This document shows, one piece after another, positions 1-6,572 of a stretch of 9,366 nt of DNA (its first letter is position 1; each line of letters opens with the position of its first letter). Origin of the DNA: Pseudaestuariivita sp. (GTDB lineage: Bacteria > Pseudomonadota > Alphaproteobacteria > Rhodobacterales > Rhodobacteraceae); NCBI GenBank assembly GCA_020629995.1, contig JAHDCH010000088.1:1-9366 (forward strand). Reading direction: 5' to 3'. The notes under the pieces are model-generated. The model made no database searches. It saw only the letters and a list, made by a program, of their open reading frames with translations, and was not told the DNA's origin. The position numbers and the translations under genes were made by a program.

Positions 1-407
1 CGATGATCTCGGGCACCGATGCGGCCGCGGGCGAGGCGACCGAAGCGTTCACCACCTCGATGATCTCGGGCACGGACGCGGCAGCGGGCGAAGCGACCGA
101 AGCCTTCACCACGTCGATGATTTCGGGCACGGACGCGGCAGCGGGCGAGGCCACCGAAGCTTTCACCACCTCGATGATCTCGGGCACCGATGCGGCAGCG
201 GGCGAGGCGACCGAAGCGTTCACCACGTCGATGATCTCGGGCACCGACGCGGCAGCGGGCGAAGCGACCGAAGCCTTCACCACGTCGATGATCTCGGGCA
301 CGGACGCGGCGGCGGGTGAAGCGACCGAAGCGTTCACCACGTCGATGGTGTCGGGCACCGATGCCGCAGCAGGCGACGCAACCGAGGCCTTCACGACCTC
401 GATGTAA
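1..407 (+). CDS. Tandem 19-residue acidic repeat protein, 5' end outside window
   Basis: The reading frame is open from the left edge and stops at TAA 405-407. The visible 134 residues are seven back-to-back copies of MISGTDAAAGEATEAFTTS plus a final Met. Copies 1-6 are identical in protein; copy 7 differs by I2V and E11D. Each unit carries three acidic residues and no Lys, Arg, His, Cys, Trp or Tyr, so the product is strongly acidic, Ala/Thr-rich and probably helical or disordered. Bases 1-2 are 'cg', matching the end of the TCG Ser codon that closes every unit, so the array and the true start lie to the left. No signal peptide or ribosome site can be judged. A strong terminator follows, so the gene ends its own transcript. 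I do not recognise a characterised family. A structural or surface repeat protein, a granule-associated protein or a multi-copy precursor peptide are all possible. Protein-level conservation with synonymous variation supports real coding. Confidence 0.7.
   Translation, partial: MISGTDAAAGEATEAFTTSMISGTDAAAGEATEAFTTSMISGTDAAAGEATEAFTTSMISGTDAAAGEATEAFTTSMISGTDAAAGEATEAFTTSMISGTDAAAGEATEAFTTSMVSGTDAAAGDATEAFTTSM
3..401 (+). repeat. 57-bp tandem repeat array, 7 units in window
   Basis: Seven in-frame units of exactly 57 bp begin at 3, 60, 117, 174, 231, 288 and 345, with no spacer. Units 1-6 vary in DNA only at synonymous positions; 9 of the 19 codons show variation. Unit 7 is the most diverged and is the C-terminal cap. 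By hand comparison unit 1 is closest to unit 4 (2 differences) and unit 2 to unit 5 (1 difference), which hints at an older duplication or conversion in blocks of three units. The array is cut by the left edge. Confidence 0.95.
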
Positions 408-424
408 GCGCCACCGCGCAATTG

Positions 425-450
425 GGGCGTCCGTTTCGGGCGCCCTTTTT
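425..450 (+). terminator. Intrinsic terminator after the repeat gene
   Basis: The left arm GGGCGTCCG (425-433), loop TTT (434-436) and right arm CGGGCGCCC (437-445) form a 9-bp stem with a single G-U pair. Five Ts (446-450) follow directly. It starts 17 bases after the repeat gene's stop. The next start codon is only 42 bases past the T run, and I see no convincing promoter between, so it may act as a partial, readthrough terminator. Confidence 0.9.
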
Positions 451-480
451 GTGCCTTCCGTCTCTTTGCCACATCCGTCC

Positions 481-486
481 AGGGGG
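481..486 (+). promoter_or_regulatory. Ribosome binding site fixing the start at 493
   Basis: AGGGGG lies 6 bases before ATG 493. The same frame is open further left to an ATG at 316, but that stretch runs through the repeat gene and the terminator in another frame. The ribosome site and protein-like sequence both begin at 493. Confidence 0.7.
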
Positions 487-492
487 CCAGCC

Positions 493-1590
493 ATGACCAA
501 CGTCGTTTCAGTCGATTTCAAACCACGCGCCACCAGCCTTGATGAACGCGTGCGCCGTCTTGCCGAGACCTTTGCCCGTCATCGCCGCGTGGGCGAAGAC
601 GTGCTGTGGCTCAAGGAGAATGCCGAATTTCTGAACGTGCTGGAGACCGGTGGCCAGAGTTTTGATGCCTCGGCGCTCAGCGTTTATGACGGCGTGTATG
701 ACCGGATCGCCGAACGGATGGCATATTTCCCGCAATATTACAGGTTTTTCATAGCCCTAGCGCTTGATCTTGAAGCGCTGACAGGCGGCGGAGACGTGGG
801 GCTGTCGCTGGTCGAATTCGCGCAGGCCAACGACCTTGTTGCGGCGGAATTGTCGGATTTGCAACGAGCCGAGGCACGCCGCCTGATGCTGCGCCGGGGC
901 GTGGACCCGGTGCGCGATCCGGGTCTGGATGACCGGCTGCGCGCTTTTGCGTCGCGCCCCGCGACCTTTGCTCTGCCGAACAAGAAAGCCGCCTATGAGC
1001 TGACGCATATCGTGTTCTACCTGTCCGAATACGGACGTCGTGCGCCTGATCTGCCGGCCGAGGCGCGCCTGTCGCTTGAACATGCAGGCACGCTGGCCGC
1101 GATCGAGATGAACGCCGATCTGCTGTCGGAGATCTGCGTTGCCCTGCGGTTCGCCGGTTGGGATGTGCCCGCCCCGTGGGAGGCTTGGCTCGCGGATTAT
1201 ACAGCCGACAGCGCCGTGCTGACACGCGACGGCTCACCTGTTCCGGACGGCTATCATCAGTTTCTTGTCACGCAATGGCATGCCGGACTGGCCGGAGCCG
1301 CGCCCTTTGCCTGCACCGTTGACGAAGGCCCTGTCGATTTCTTTGTGCCGCAGCCGCAGATCCATGCGCTGCGCGAGCTGAGCCGCGCGCTGATGGAAGA
1401 CCCCGCCCGAACCGGCGACTGGCAGGTCATGCGTCGCCGGCTGGCGGGGCGGGTTGGGCCAGCCGCACTGAGCCATCTGGACGCCGTAGCTGACGCGGCG
1501 CCGCAGTTCGACGCATTCTTCGAACATTTCGCGCGTGTTGTTCCGCTGTCTGGCGCGCGGCATGGGCTCAGTTCGGGCTTTGGTGCGTGA
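493..1590 (+). CDS. Uncharacterised helical protein with ELTHIVFYL motif
   Basis: A 365-residue soluble protein with no signal peptide or membrane segment; it looks all-helical. The best motif is KKAAYELTHIVFYLSEYGR, with ELTH at residues 169-172. It is followed by H197, an acidic helix with E205, D209 and E213 (LLSEICVALRFAG), and YHQFLVTQWH at about 254-263. Spaced His and Asp/Glu residues of this kind could bind a metal or line an active site, but that is inference. ELTH-VFYL motifs occur in uncharacterised bacterial families; I cannot assign a function. The N-terminal part (HRRVGEDVLWLKENAEFLNVLE) is charged and helical. The start is ATG 493 with AGGGGG 6 bases upstream. The stop TGA 1588-1590 overlaps the ATG of the exporter gene, so the two are probably co-translated. 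Transcription may come as readthrough of the terminator at 425-450. Base composition matches its neighbours, so there is no sign of recent transfer. Confidence 0.85.
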   Translation: MTNVVSVDFKPRATSLDERVRRLAETFARHRRVGEDVLWLKENAEFLNVLETGGQSFDASALSVYDGVYDRIAERMAYFPQYYRFFIALALDLEALTGGGDVGLSLVEFAQANDLVAAELSDLQRAEARRLMLRRGVDPVRDPGLDDRLRAFASRPATFALPNKKAAYELTHIVFYLSEYGRRAPDLPAEARLSLEHAGTLAAIEMNADLLSEICVALRFAGWDVPAPWEAWLADYTADSAVLTRDGSPVPDGYHQFLVTQWHAGLAGAAPFACTVDEGPVDFFVPQPQIHALRELSRALMEDPARTGDWQVMRRRLAGRVGPAALSHLDAVADAAPQFDAFFEHFARVVPLSGARHGLSSGFGA

Positions 1591-2465
1591 TGCGTAGCGC
1601 GGCGGCCCTTGGCGCGGTTCTGATCGTTGTCTACACCGGTGTCATTGCCGGTGCCGATGCGATCACCAAACTGATCGCCGGCAGCTATGCGCCGCCGCAA
1701 CTTTTCTTTTTCTCGGGCCTGATTGTCGTTTGTCTTTCGGTGCTTGGCGCTCGAACTTCATCCAATCCGCAAGGGCTTGGCACAAGCTGCCCGCGCGCGA
1801 TGACGCTGCGCAGCGGGCTGACCGTGGCCGCGTCGGTCGCCTTTTTCCTCGCGTTCCGCTGGCTGCCCTTTGCCGAGGTGTTCCTGTTCATCGGATTGAT
1901 CCCGCTGATGGCGGCGCTGATGTCGGGCCCGATCCTGGATGAACCTGTCCGTCCTGTGGCCTGGGCCGCGCTGGCGATGGGCTTTGTCGGCGTGGTTTGC
2001 CTGTTTCCCGGAGGTCTGGAGCAGGTCCATGGCGGCCATGTCGCGGCTTTTCTTGCGGCGCTGCTGGGCACCGCCTCGATGGTTTTGGCGCGCTACATCG
2101 GCCGGTACGAAAGCAATGCTTTGGCGCAGGTGTTCTATCCGAACGCGGCGCTGTGCGTGACGATGGGCCTTGCTTTGCCCTTTGTCTGGGTGCCGATGGG
2201 GTCGGGGGATGCGGCGCTGATTGTCGCTTATGCGGTTCTGCTGTTCGCGGCGCGCTGGATGCTGGTGGTGGCATTGCGCCACCTGGCCGCCCATGTGGCG
2301 ACCCCGCTGATGAACCTGCAATTTGTGTGGATGACGCTGCTTGGTTCGGCGATCTTCAACGAAACAACCGGCGCGCAGGTCGTGCTGGGGGCCACAATTG
2401 TCGCCGCATCCGGCGCGTTCCTGTTGTGGGATCAGATTGCGCCGACACGGGCGCGGACCGCCTAG
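1590..2465 (+). CDS. DMT superfamily (EamA-type) transporter
   Basis: An inner-membrane protein of 291 residues, the usual size for a ten-helix drug/metabolite transporter built from two EamA repeats. Hydrophobic segments lie roughly at 7-29, 34-52, 75-93, 96-113, 119-137, 150-166, 183-201, 207-226, 234-253 and 264-280. Typical DMT features are visible: the end of helix 4 into helix 5 (FAEVFLFIGLIPLMAALMSG), and the matching second-half stretch (HVATPLMNLQFVWMTLLGSAIFNE) before the last helices. Family members mostly export small metabolites or amino acids; the substrate cannot be read from sequence. The ATG at 1590 is chosen over GTG 1587 because it overlaps the upstream TGA (TGATG), which implies translational coupling with the ELTH-motif gene. 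The 3' end overlaps erpA on the other strand by four bases. Confidence 0.9.
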   Translation: MRSAAALGAVLIVVYTGVIAGADAITKLIAGSYAPPQLFFFSGLIVVCLSVLGARTSSNPQGLGTSCPRAMTLRSGLTVAASVAFFLAFRWLPFAEVFLFIGLIPLMAALMSGPILDEPVRPVAWAALAMGFVGVVCLFPGGLEQVHGGHVAAFLAALLGTASMVLARYIGRYESNALAQVFYPNAALCVTMGLALPFVWVPMGSGDAALIVAYAVLLFAARWMLVVALRHLAAHVATPLMNLQFVWMTLLGSAIFNETTGAQVVLGATIVAASGAFLLWDQIAPTRARTA

Positions 2466-2785
2466 ATCGAGAACGAGGTGCCGCAGCCGCAGGAGGCCGT
2501 GGCGTTGGGATTGTCGATCACGAACCGCGCACCGATCAGTTCGTCCGAAAAATCGATCACCGCGCCGGTCAGAAAGGGCAGGGACACGGCGTCAACCACA
2601 ACCGTCTGCCCCTTGCCGGTCAGCTTGAGGTCATCCTCGGCCGGCGCATCCAGCCGGATGTCGTATTGAAAGCCCGAACACCCGCCACCTTCGACCGCGA
2701 TGCGCAGGGCCTGACCCTGGCTGGCGGCGTCGATTTCGGACAGGCGGTCAAACGCGCGATCTGTAACTTTGGGAGGAAGCTGCAT
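2462..2785 (-). CDS. erpA: Iron-sulfur cluster insertion protein, A-type carrier
   Basis: This 107-residue HesB/IscA/ErpA-family protein receives Fe-S clusters from the assembly scaffold and delivers them to apo-proteins in the cytoplasm. The three conserved cluster-binding cysteines are present: C36 in EGGGCSGFQY, and C99 and C101 in the C-terminal SCGCGTSF. Length and ending are typical. ErpA rather than IscA or SufA is preferred because the gene stands alone next to dgt, as in other alphaproteobacteria, and not within an isc or suf operon; sequence alone does not separate the subtypes fully. It starts at ATG 2785-2783 and diverges from dgt over 71 bases holding a plausible minus-strand promoter. 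Its TAG stop (2464-2462) lies within a CTAG shared with the convergent transporter gene, leaving no room for a separate terminator. Confidence 0.93.
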   Translation of the reverse strand: MQLPPKVTDRAFDRLSEIDAASQGQALRIAVEGGGCSGFQYDIRLDAPAEDDLKLTGKGQTVVVDAVSLPFLTGAVIDFSDELIGARFVIDNPNATASCGCGTSFSI

Positions 2786-2811
2786 GGCCCGGTTCCGTTC
2801 TGCGTGCTGCC

Positions 2812-2841
2812 ACTATATATGGTGAGACAAACGCGCCACAA
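2812..2841 (-). promoter_or_regulatory. Candidate erpA promoter in the erpA-dgt spacer
   Basis: Read on the minus strand, TTGTGG (2841-2836) and TATAGT (2817-2812) lie 18 bp apart. An alternative -10, TATATA (2819-2814), gives 16 bp. The AT core sits 27 bases before the erpA start. The same TATATAT could serve dgt on the plus strand, although no good plus-strand -35 is visible. Motif match only. Confidence 0.4.
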
Positions 2842-2856
2842 GACGCGAGGCAGAAC

Positions 2857-3996
2857 ATGACCGCACCTTATGCTTGCGACCCGGCGGGATCGCGGGGGCG
2901 CCTTGTGCCCGAAAGCGAAAGCGCTTTTCGCTCGTGCTTTCAGCGCGACCGCGACAGGATCATCCATTCCACGGCCTTTCGCAGGCTCAAGCACAAGACG
3001 CAGGTCTTTGTGGAACACGAAGGTGACGTCTACCGCACACGCCTGACACATTCGATCGAGGTCGCTCAGGTGGCGCGCACCATCGCCGGCGCCCTGGGCC
3101 TGAACACCGAGCTGACCGAGGCGGTCGCGCTGGCCCATGATCTGGGCCACACGCCTTTTGGGCACACCGGCGAAGACGCTCTGGCCGAGCTGATGGCGCC
3201 CTTTGGCGGGTTCGACCACAACGCCCAGACCCTGCGTATCGTCACCACGCTCGAAAGGCATTATGCCGAATTTGACGGGTTGAACCTGACCTGGGAAAGC
3301 CTTGAAGGCATTGCAAAACACAATGGCCCGGTGACCGGCGATCTGCCGCTGGCTCTGGCCGAATATGACGCGCTACATGATCTGGAGCTGACAACCCACG
3401 CCAGCGCCGAAGCGCAGGTCGCTGCCCTGTCGGATGATATCGCCTACACCAACCACGACTTGCAGGATGGCCTGCGCGCGGGGCTGTTCAGCGATGATGA
3501 CATCCTGCACCTGCCCGTGATCGGCGCGGCCTATGCCGAAGTGGATGCCCGGTTTCCCGGCCTTGACTGGCGCCGCAGGCGGCACGAGGCCCTGCGCCGG
3601 GTGTTTGGCGTGATGGTGGCCGATGTGATCGACACATCGCGCGCCGCGCTGGCCGGATCGGGTGCCCAAAGCGCCAGCGACATCCGCCATCTTGGCCGCC
3701 CGGTGATCGCCTTTTCACCGGCGCACTGGCAGGATCTCAAGCAAATCCGCGCCTTCCTGTTCAAGAACATGTACCGCGCGCCACAGGTGATGGAGGTCCG
3801 CGCCCACGTCACCCGCGTTGTGAACGCGCTGTTCCCGTTTTATCTGTCCACGCCCCAGGCCATGCCGGACCGCTGGACCGATGCCGCGGCGGTCAGCGAC
3901 CAAGGCGCGCGCGCGCGCATCGTCGGCGATTACATTGCCGGAATGACCGACCGCTTCGCGCTTCAGGAATTTGCAAAGCATATAGAAAGCCACTGA
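2857..3996 (+). CDS. dgt: Deoxyguanosinetriphosphate triphosphohydrolase-like protein
   Basis: A 379-residue cytoplasmic HD-domain enzyme. The family cleaves dNTPs, classically dGTP, to the deoxynucleoside and triphosphate, which helps balance the dNTP pool. Metal-site residues are visible: H65 in YRTRLTHSIEVAQ, H94-D95 in LAHDLGHTPFGHTGE (with H98 and H103), and D193/D194 in ALSDDIAYTNHD. The N-terminal signature RDRDRIIHSTAFRRLKHKTQ (31-50) is typical of the group. The length matches the shorter 'dGTPase-like' class 2 proteins of alphaproteobacteria (about 380-400 residues) rather than the roughly 505-residue E. coli enzyme, so strict dGTP specificity is not assured. ATG 2857 follows a weak AGG. 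The gene is divergent from erpA, an arrangement common in this order, and heads the plus-strand run towards argS. Confidence 0.95.
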   Translation: MTAPYACDPAGSRGRLVPESESAFRSCFQRDRDRIIHSTAFRRLKHKTQVFVEHEGDVYRTRLTHSIEVAQVARTIAGALGLNTELTEAVALAHDLGHTPFGHTGEDALAELMAPFGGFDHNAQTLRIVTTLERHYAEFDGLNLTWESLEGIAKHNGPVTGDLPLALAEYDALHDLELTTHASAEAQVAALSDDIAYTNHDLQDGLRAGLFSDDDILHLPVIGAAYAEVDARFPGLDWRRRRHEALRRVFGVMVADVIDTSRAALAGSGAQSASDIRHLGRPVIAFSPAHWQDLKQIRAFLFKNMYRAPQVMEVRAHVTRVVNALFPFYLSTPQAMPDRWTDAAAVSDQGARARIVGDYIAGMTDRFALQEFAKHIESH

Positions 3997-4010
3997 CTTT
4001 TTTAAAAAGT
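3996..4010. repeat. Short AT-rich inverted repeat after dgt
   Basis: ACTTTTT (3996-4002), one T, then AAAAAGT (4004-4010) form a perfect 7-bp inverted repeat with a one-base centre, beginning at the last base of the dgt stop. It is an AT island in GC-rich surroundings. The tight centre makes an RNA hairpin poor; it could be an UP-like element, a bent-DNA or protein site, or a weak transcript end. Confidence 0.5.
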
Positions 4011-4063
4011 TCGATATGACGGTCCCTGCTGGGCAATTTGGGCGCAGCGCGCCGGCAGGTAGC

Positions 4064-4068
4064 GAGGA
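4064..4068 (+). promoter_or_regulatory. Ribosome binding site fixing the GTG start at 4077
   Basis: GAGGA lies 8 bases before GTG 4077. The frame can be extended left to a TTG at 4038, but there is no ribosome site there and the first Rossmann strand (TALIVGAT) begins right after 4077. Confidence 0.65.
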
Positions 4069-4076
4069 CCACCCGC

Positions 4077-4652
4077 GTGACGCAAAAGACCGCATTGATC
4101 GTGGGCGCCACGCAGCCGGCTGCCGAACATCTTGCCGTGGGTCTGGCGCGGGCCGGTTGGTCGGTTGTGGCGCTTTCAGAAGATCATACGCGACTGATGC
4201 AGCTGGCCGGGCTCGCGCCGGATCGCATTGACCCTTTGCACATGACCTTGGGCAGCCGCCGCAACGCCGAACGGCTGGGTGATGTGTGGGGGGCGGAACC
4301 GGTGCATCTGCTGGCGCAGTTTCAGCCGCTGGCCTTGCCCACGCAGATCACCCTTGCGGTGCAATCGGTGATGCTGATGACCCAGTGTTTTGCGGACGGG
4401 CTTGCCTCGGCGGGCGGGGTGAACCTGATTGCCCTGCCGCGCGCGCGCGATGCAGCCGACGTCATGGCACAGGCCGCCGAAGGGGCGCATGCCCGGGCAT
4501 TGCGCGCCTTGGCTCTGACCCATGAAAAGGACGGATTTTCCACCGTCGGCCTGCTGGCGACCAAAACACGGGGCAAGGCCATGGCCGCCGCGGCGCTGGA
4601 CATTGCGAGCGGGGTGCAGCCCGTCGCCAACGGCTCGGTGCGGGGCGTTTGA
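4077..4652 (+). CDS. Degenerate SDR-like Rossmann-fold protein
   Basis: A cytoplasmic protein of 191 residues. The N-terminus reads TALIVGATQPAAEHLAVGLARAGWSVVALSED, a beta-alpha-beta start like the NAD(P)-binding end of short-chain dehydrogenases. The usual TGxxxGxG loop is eroded (VGATQPAAEH), there is no NAG-type motif, and where the catalytic YxxxK would precede the fifth helix the sequence reads AAEGAHARALRALAL. The protein is also shorter than the usual 250 residues. It is therefore probably not a classical oxidoreductase; it may bind a ligand, be a non-catalytic relative, or be decaying. The frame is intact, with protein-like composition and a good ribosome site, so it is called a gene and not a pseudogene. 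It sits 80 bases after dgt and ends 96 bases before argS on the same strand. No specific function can be given. Confidence 0.75.
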   Translation: MTQKTALIVGATQPAAEHLAVGLARAGWSVVALSEDHTRLMQLAGLAPDRIDPLHMTLGSRRNAERLGDVWGAEPVHLLAQFQPLALPTQITLAVQSVMLMTQCFADGLASAGGVNLIALPRARDAADVMAQAAEGAHARALRALALTHEKDGFSTVGLLATKTRGKAMAAAALDIASGVQPVANGSVRGV

Positions 4653-4674
4653 CCGCTCCATGACGGGCGCATGA

Positions 4675-4702
4675 TTGACGCGGGACGCCGCCGTGATACA
4701 CC
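4675..4702 (+). promoter_or_regulatory. Candidate sigma-70 type promoter for argS
   Basis: TTGACG (4675-4680) and TACACC (4697-4702) lie 16 bp apart, 46 bases before the argS start. A TTGAC box with a GTGATAC-like -10 region is common before genes in this family. Motif match only. Confidence 0.45.
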
Positions 4703-4734
4703 GCGCCGCAAGCCGCCCGTTCGGGGCGCCGCCC

Positions 4735-4739
4735 AGGAG
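4735..4739 (+). promoter_or_regulatory. Ribosome binding site fixing the argS start
   Basis: AGGAG lies 9 bases before ATG 4749. An in-frame ATG at 4671 would add 26 Arg/Pro-rich residues encoded by the promoter region and is rejected. Confidence 0.75.
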
Positions 4740-4748
4740 CACAGCCCA

Positions 4749-6494
4749 ATGAACCTCTTTGCCGATATCCGCGCCACCGTGATCGCCGAACTGGATGCGA
4801 TGGTCGCCGCCGGAGACCTGCCCGAGGGGCTGAACATGACCGCCGTCGCGGTGGAGCCTCCGCGGGATGCGGCCCATGGCGACATGGCCACCAATGCCGC
4901 AATGGTGCTGGCCAAACCCGCCGGGAAAAAGCCGCGCGACATCGCCGATCTTCTGGCCGCACGGCTGGGCACCGATGCGCGGATCACCGAAACCTCTGTC
5001 GCAGGCCCGGGCTTCTTGAACCTGCGGCTGGCGCAGTCCGCATGGCAGCAGATCCCGCAGGCGGCCCTGCGTCAGGGCGCGGATTTCGGGCGGTCCACGA
5101 TGGGGCAGGGCAGCCGGGTGAACGTCGAATACGTCTCGGCCAATCCCACGGGCCCCTTGCACGTGGGCCACACGCGCGGCGCGGTTTTTGGCGATGCGCT
5201 GGCGTCGCTGCTGGATTATGCCGGCTATGATGTGACGCGCGAATATTACATCAACGACGGCGGCAGCCAGGTCGATACGCTCGCCCGGTCGGTCTATCTG
5301 CGCTACCTCGAGGCGCACGGCCAGGACGTCGCGTTCGAGGATGGCACCTATCCCGGTGACTACCTTGTGCCTGTGGGCGAGGCTCTCAAGGCCAAGGTCG
5401 GCGATGCCTGGGTCGGCAAGGACGAAGACATCTGGCTGGCCGAGCTGCGCGAGTTTGCCACCGATGCCATGATGGACCTGATCCGCGATGACCTTGCCGC
5501 GCTTGGCGTGGAAATGGACGTGTTTTTCAGTGAAAAGTCGCTTTATGGCACCGGCCGTATCGAAGAGGCCATCGAAGAGCTGAAGGGCCGCGATCTGGTC
5601 TATTGGGGCACGCTGCCGCCGCCCAAGGGCAAGGCCGCCGACGATTGGGAGCCGCGCGAGCAATGGCTGTTCCGGTCAACGGCTTATGGCGATGACGAAG
5701 ACCGCCCGGTTCAGAAATCCGACGGCAGCTGGGCCTATTTCGCGCCCGACATTGCCTATCACTATGACAAGTGCCAGCGCGGGTTCGACGCGCTGATCGA
5801 CGTCTTTGGCGCCGACCATGGCGGCTATGTCAAACGGATGAAGGCGGCGGTGGCCGCGCTCAGCCAGGAGCAGGTTCCGCTCGACATCAAGCTGACGCAG
5901 CTGGTCAAGCTGTTCAAGGACGGGGCGGAATTCAAGATGTCGAAACGGGCAGGGACGTTTGTGACCCTGCGCGACGTCATCGGCGAAGTGGGCCCCGACG
6001 TGACGCGGTTCATCATGCTGACGCGCAAGAACGATGCGCCGCTGGATTTTGACTTTGACAAGGTGCTCGAGCAATCGCGCGACAATCCGGTGTTCTACGT
6101 GCAATACGCCAATGCCCGGGTGCATTCGGTTCTGCGGCGCGCGGCCGAGGCGGGGATCGCGGCGGATGATGCCGCATTGCAGGCCGCCGATCTGTCCGAT
6201 CTGACGCACGAGGCCGAACTGGGCGTGATGCGCAAACTGGGCGAATGGCCGCGTCTGGTCGAGATCGCCGCGCGCACGAACGAGCCGCACCGCATTGCCG
6301 GATACCTGGGCGAACTGGCCGCTGATTTCCACGCGTTGTGGAACCGGGGCAATGACGACGCGTCCCTTCGGTTCGTGCAAGAGGGCGATTCGGCCACGTC
6401 GCAAGCGAAAATTGCGCTGGCGCGGGCAGTTTCTGTTGTGATTTCGGCGGGCTTGGGTATTTTGGGCGTCACCCCGGCCGAGGATTTGCGCTGA
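4749..6494 (+). CDS. argS: Arginyl-tRNA synthetase
   Basis: This class I aminoacyl-tRNA synthetase charges tRNA-Arg with arginine using ATP, and needs the tRNA bound for amino-acid activation. The product is 581 residues, close to the 577 of the E. coli enzyme. Parts in order: the N-terminal tRNA-binding (Add1) domain at about 1-110; the catalytic core opening with [20 protein letters not shown], where the HIGH-type signature is HVGH at 138-141; the KMSKS-type signature KMSKR at 396-400 in [15 protein letters not shown]; and the C-terminal DALR anticodon-binding domain from about 450, with [19 protein letters not shown] before it and the helical ending [15 protein letters not shown]. The [10 protein letters not shown] stretch after HVGH is also characteristic. 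The start is set by AGGAG 9 bases upstream. It is followed by the SPOR-nagZ-scpA genes, the usual neighbours in Rhodobacteraceae. Confidence 0.98.
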   Translation: MNLFADIRATVIAELDAMVAAGDLPEGLNMTAVAVEPPRDAAHGDMATNAAMVLAKPAGKKPRDIADLLAARLGTDARITETSVAGPGFLNLRLAQSAWQQIPQAALRQGADFGRSTMGQGSRVNVEYVSANPTGPLHVGHTRGAVFGDALASLLDYAGYDVTREYYINDGGSQVDTLARSVYLRYLEAHGQDVAFEDGTYPGDYLVPVGEALKAKVGDAWVGKDEDIWLAELREFATDAMMDLIRDDLAALGVEMDVFFSEKSLYGTGRIEEAIEELKGRDLVYWGTLPPPKGKAADDWEPREQWLFRSTAYGDDEDRPVQKSDGSWAYFAPDIAYHYDKCQRGFDALIDVFGADHGGYVKRMKAAVAALSQEQVPLDIKLTQLVKLFKDGAEFKMSKRAGTFVTLRDVIGEVGPDVTRFIMLTRKNDAPLDFDFDKVLEQSRDNPVFYVQYANARVHSVLRRAAEAGIAADDAALQAADLSDLTHEAELGVMRKLGEWPRLVEIAARTNEPHRIAGYLGELAADFHALWNRGNDDASLRFVQEGDSATSQAKIALARAVSVVISAGLGILGVTPAEDLR

Positions 6495-6535
6495 CCTGAA
6501 ACAAGGCGCCCCTGCCGGGCCGAGCAGACAACGGA

Positions 6536-6559
6536 CCCAAGGGACACGTATCCCAAGGG
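6536..6559 (+). repeat. Small repeats in the argS-SPOR leader
   Basis: CCCAAGGG occurs twice (6536-6543 and 6552-6559), and between them GGGACACGTATCCC (6541-6554) is a near-perfect palindrome (12 of 14 positions). It lies 14 bases before the SPOR gene start, just ahead of its GAGG ribosome site. It could be an operator, a leader hairpin, or chance. There is no T run, so it is not a terminator. Confidence 0.35.
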
Positions 6560-6572
6560 CAGCGAGGCAGAC

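Noticed and set aside
3..401. CRISPR array reading of the 57-bp repeats
   Set aside because: Units are contiguous with no spacers and encode a constant peptide.
316..492. Leftward extension of the ELTH-motif gene to ATG 316
   Set aside because: It overlaps the repeat gene in a different frame and crosses the terminator; the ribosome site and protein-like sequence start at 493.
1997..2860. Plus-strand open frame across the transporter and erpA
   Set aside because: It overlaps the transporter in another frame and lies antisense to erpA; its composition is Gly/Arg/Cys-rich and unlike a protein.
4176..5663. Long minus-strand open frame (495 codons) opposite argS and the SDR-like gene
   Set aside because: The plus strand carries clear HVGH and KMSKR synthetase motifs; the minus frame is a GC-rich codon-shadow with no recognisable domain or sensible start.
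6495..6530. Possible terminator after argS
   Set aside because: Only a 4-bp GCCC/GGGC stem can be drawn and no T run follows.
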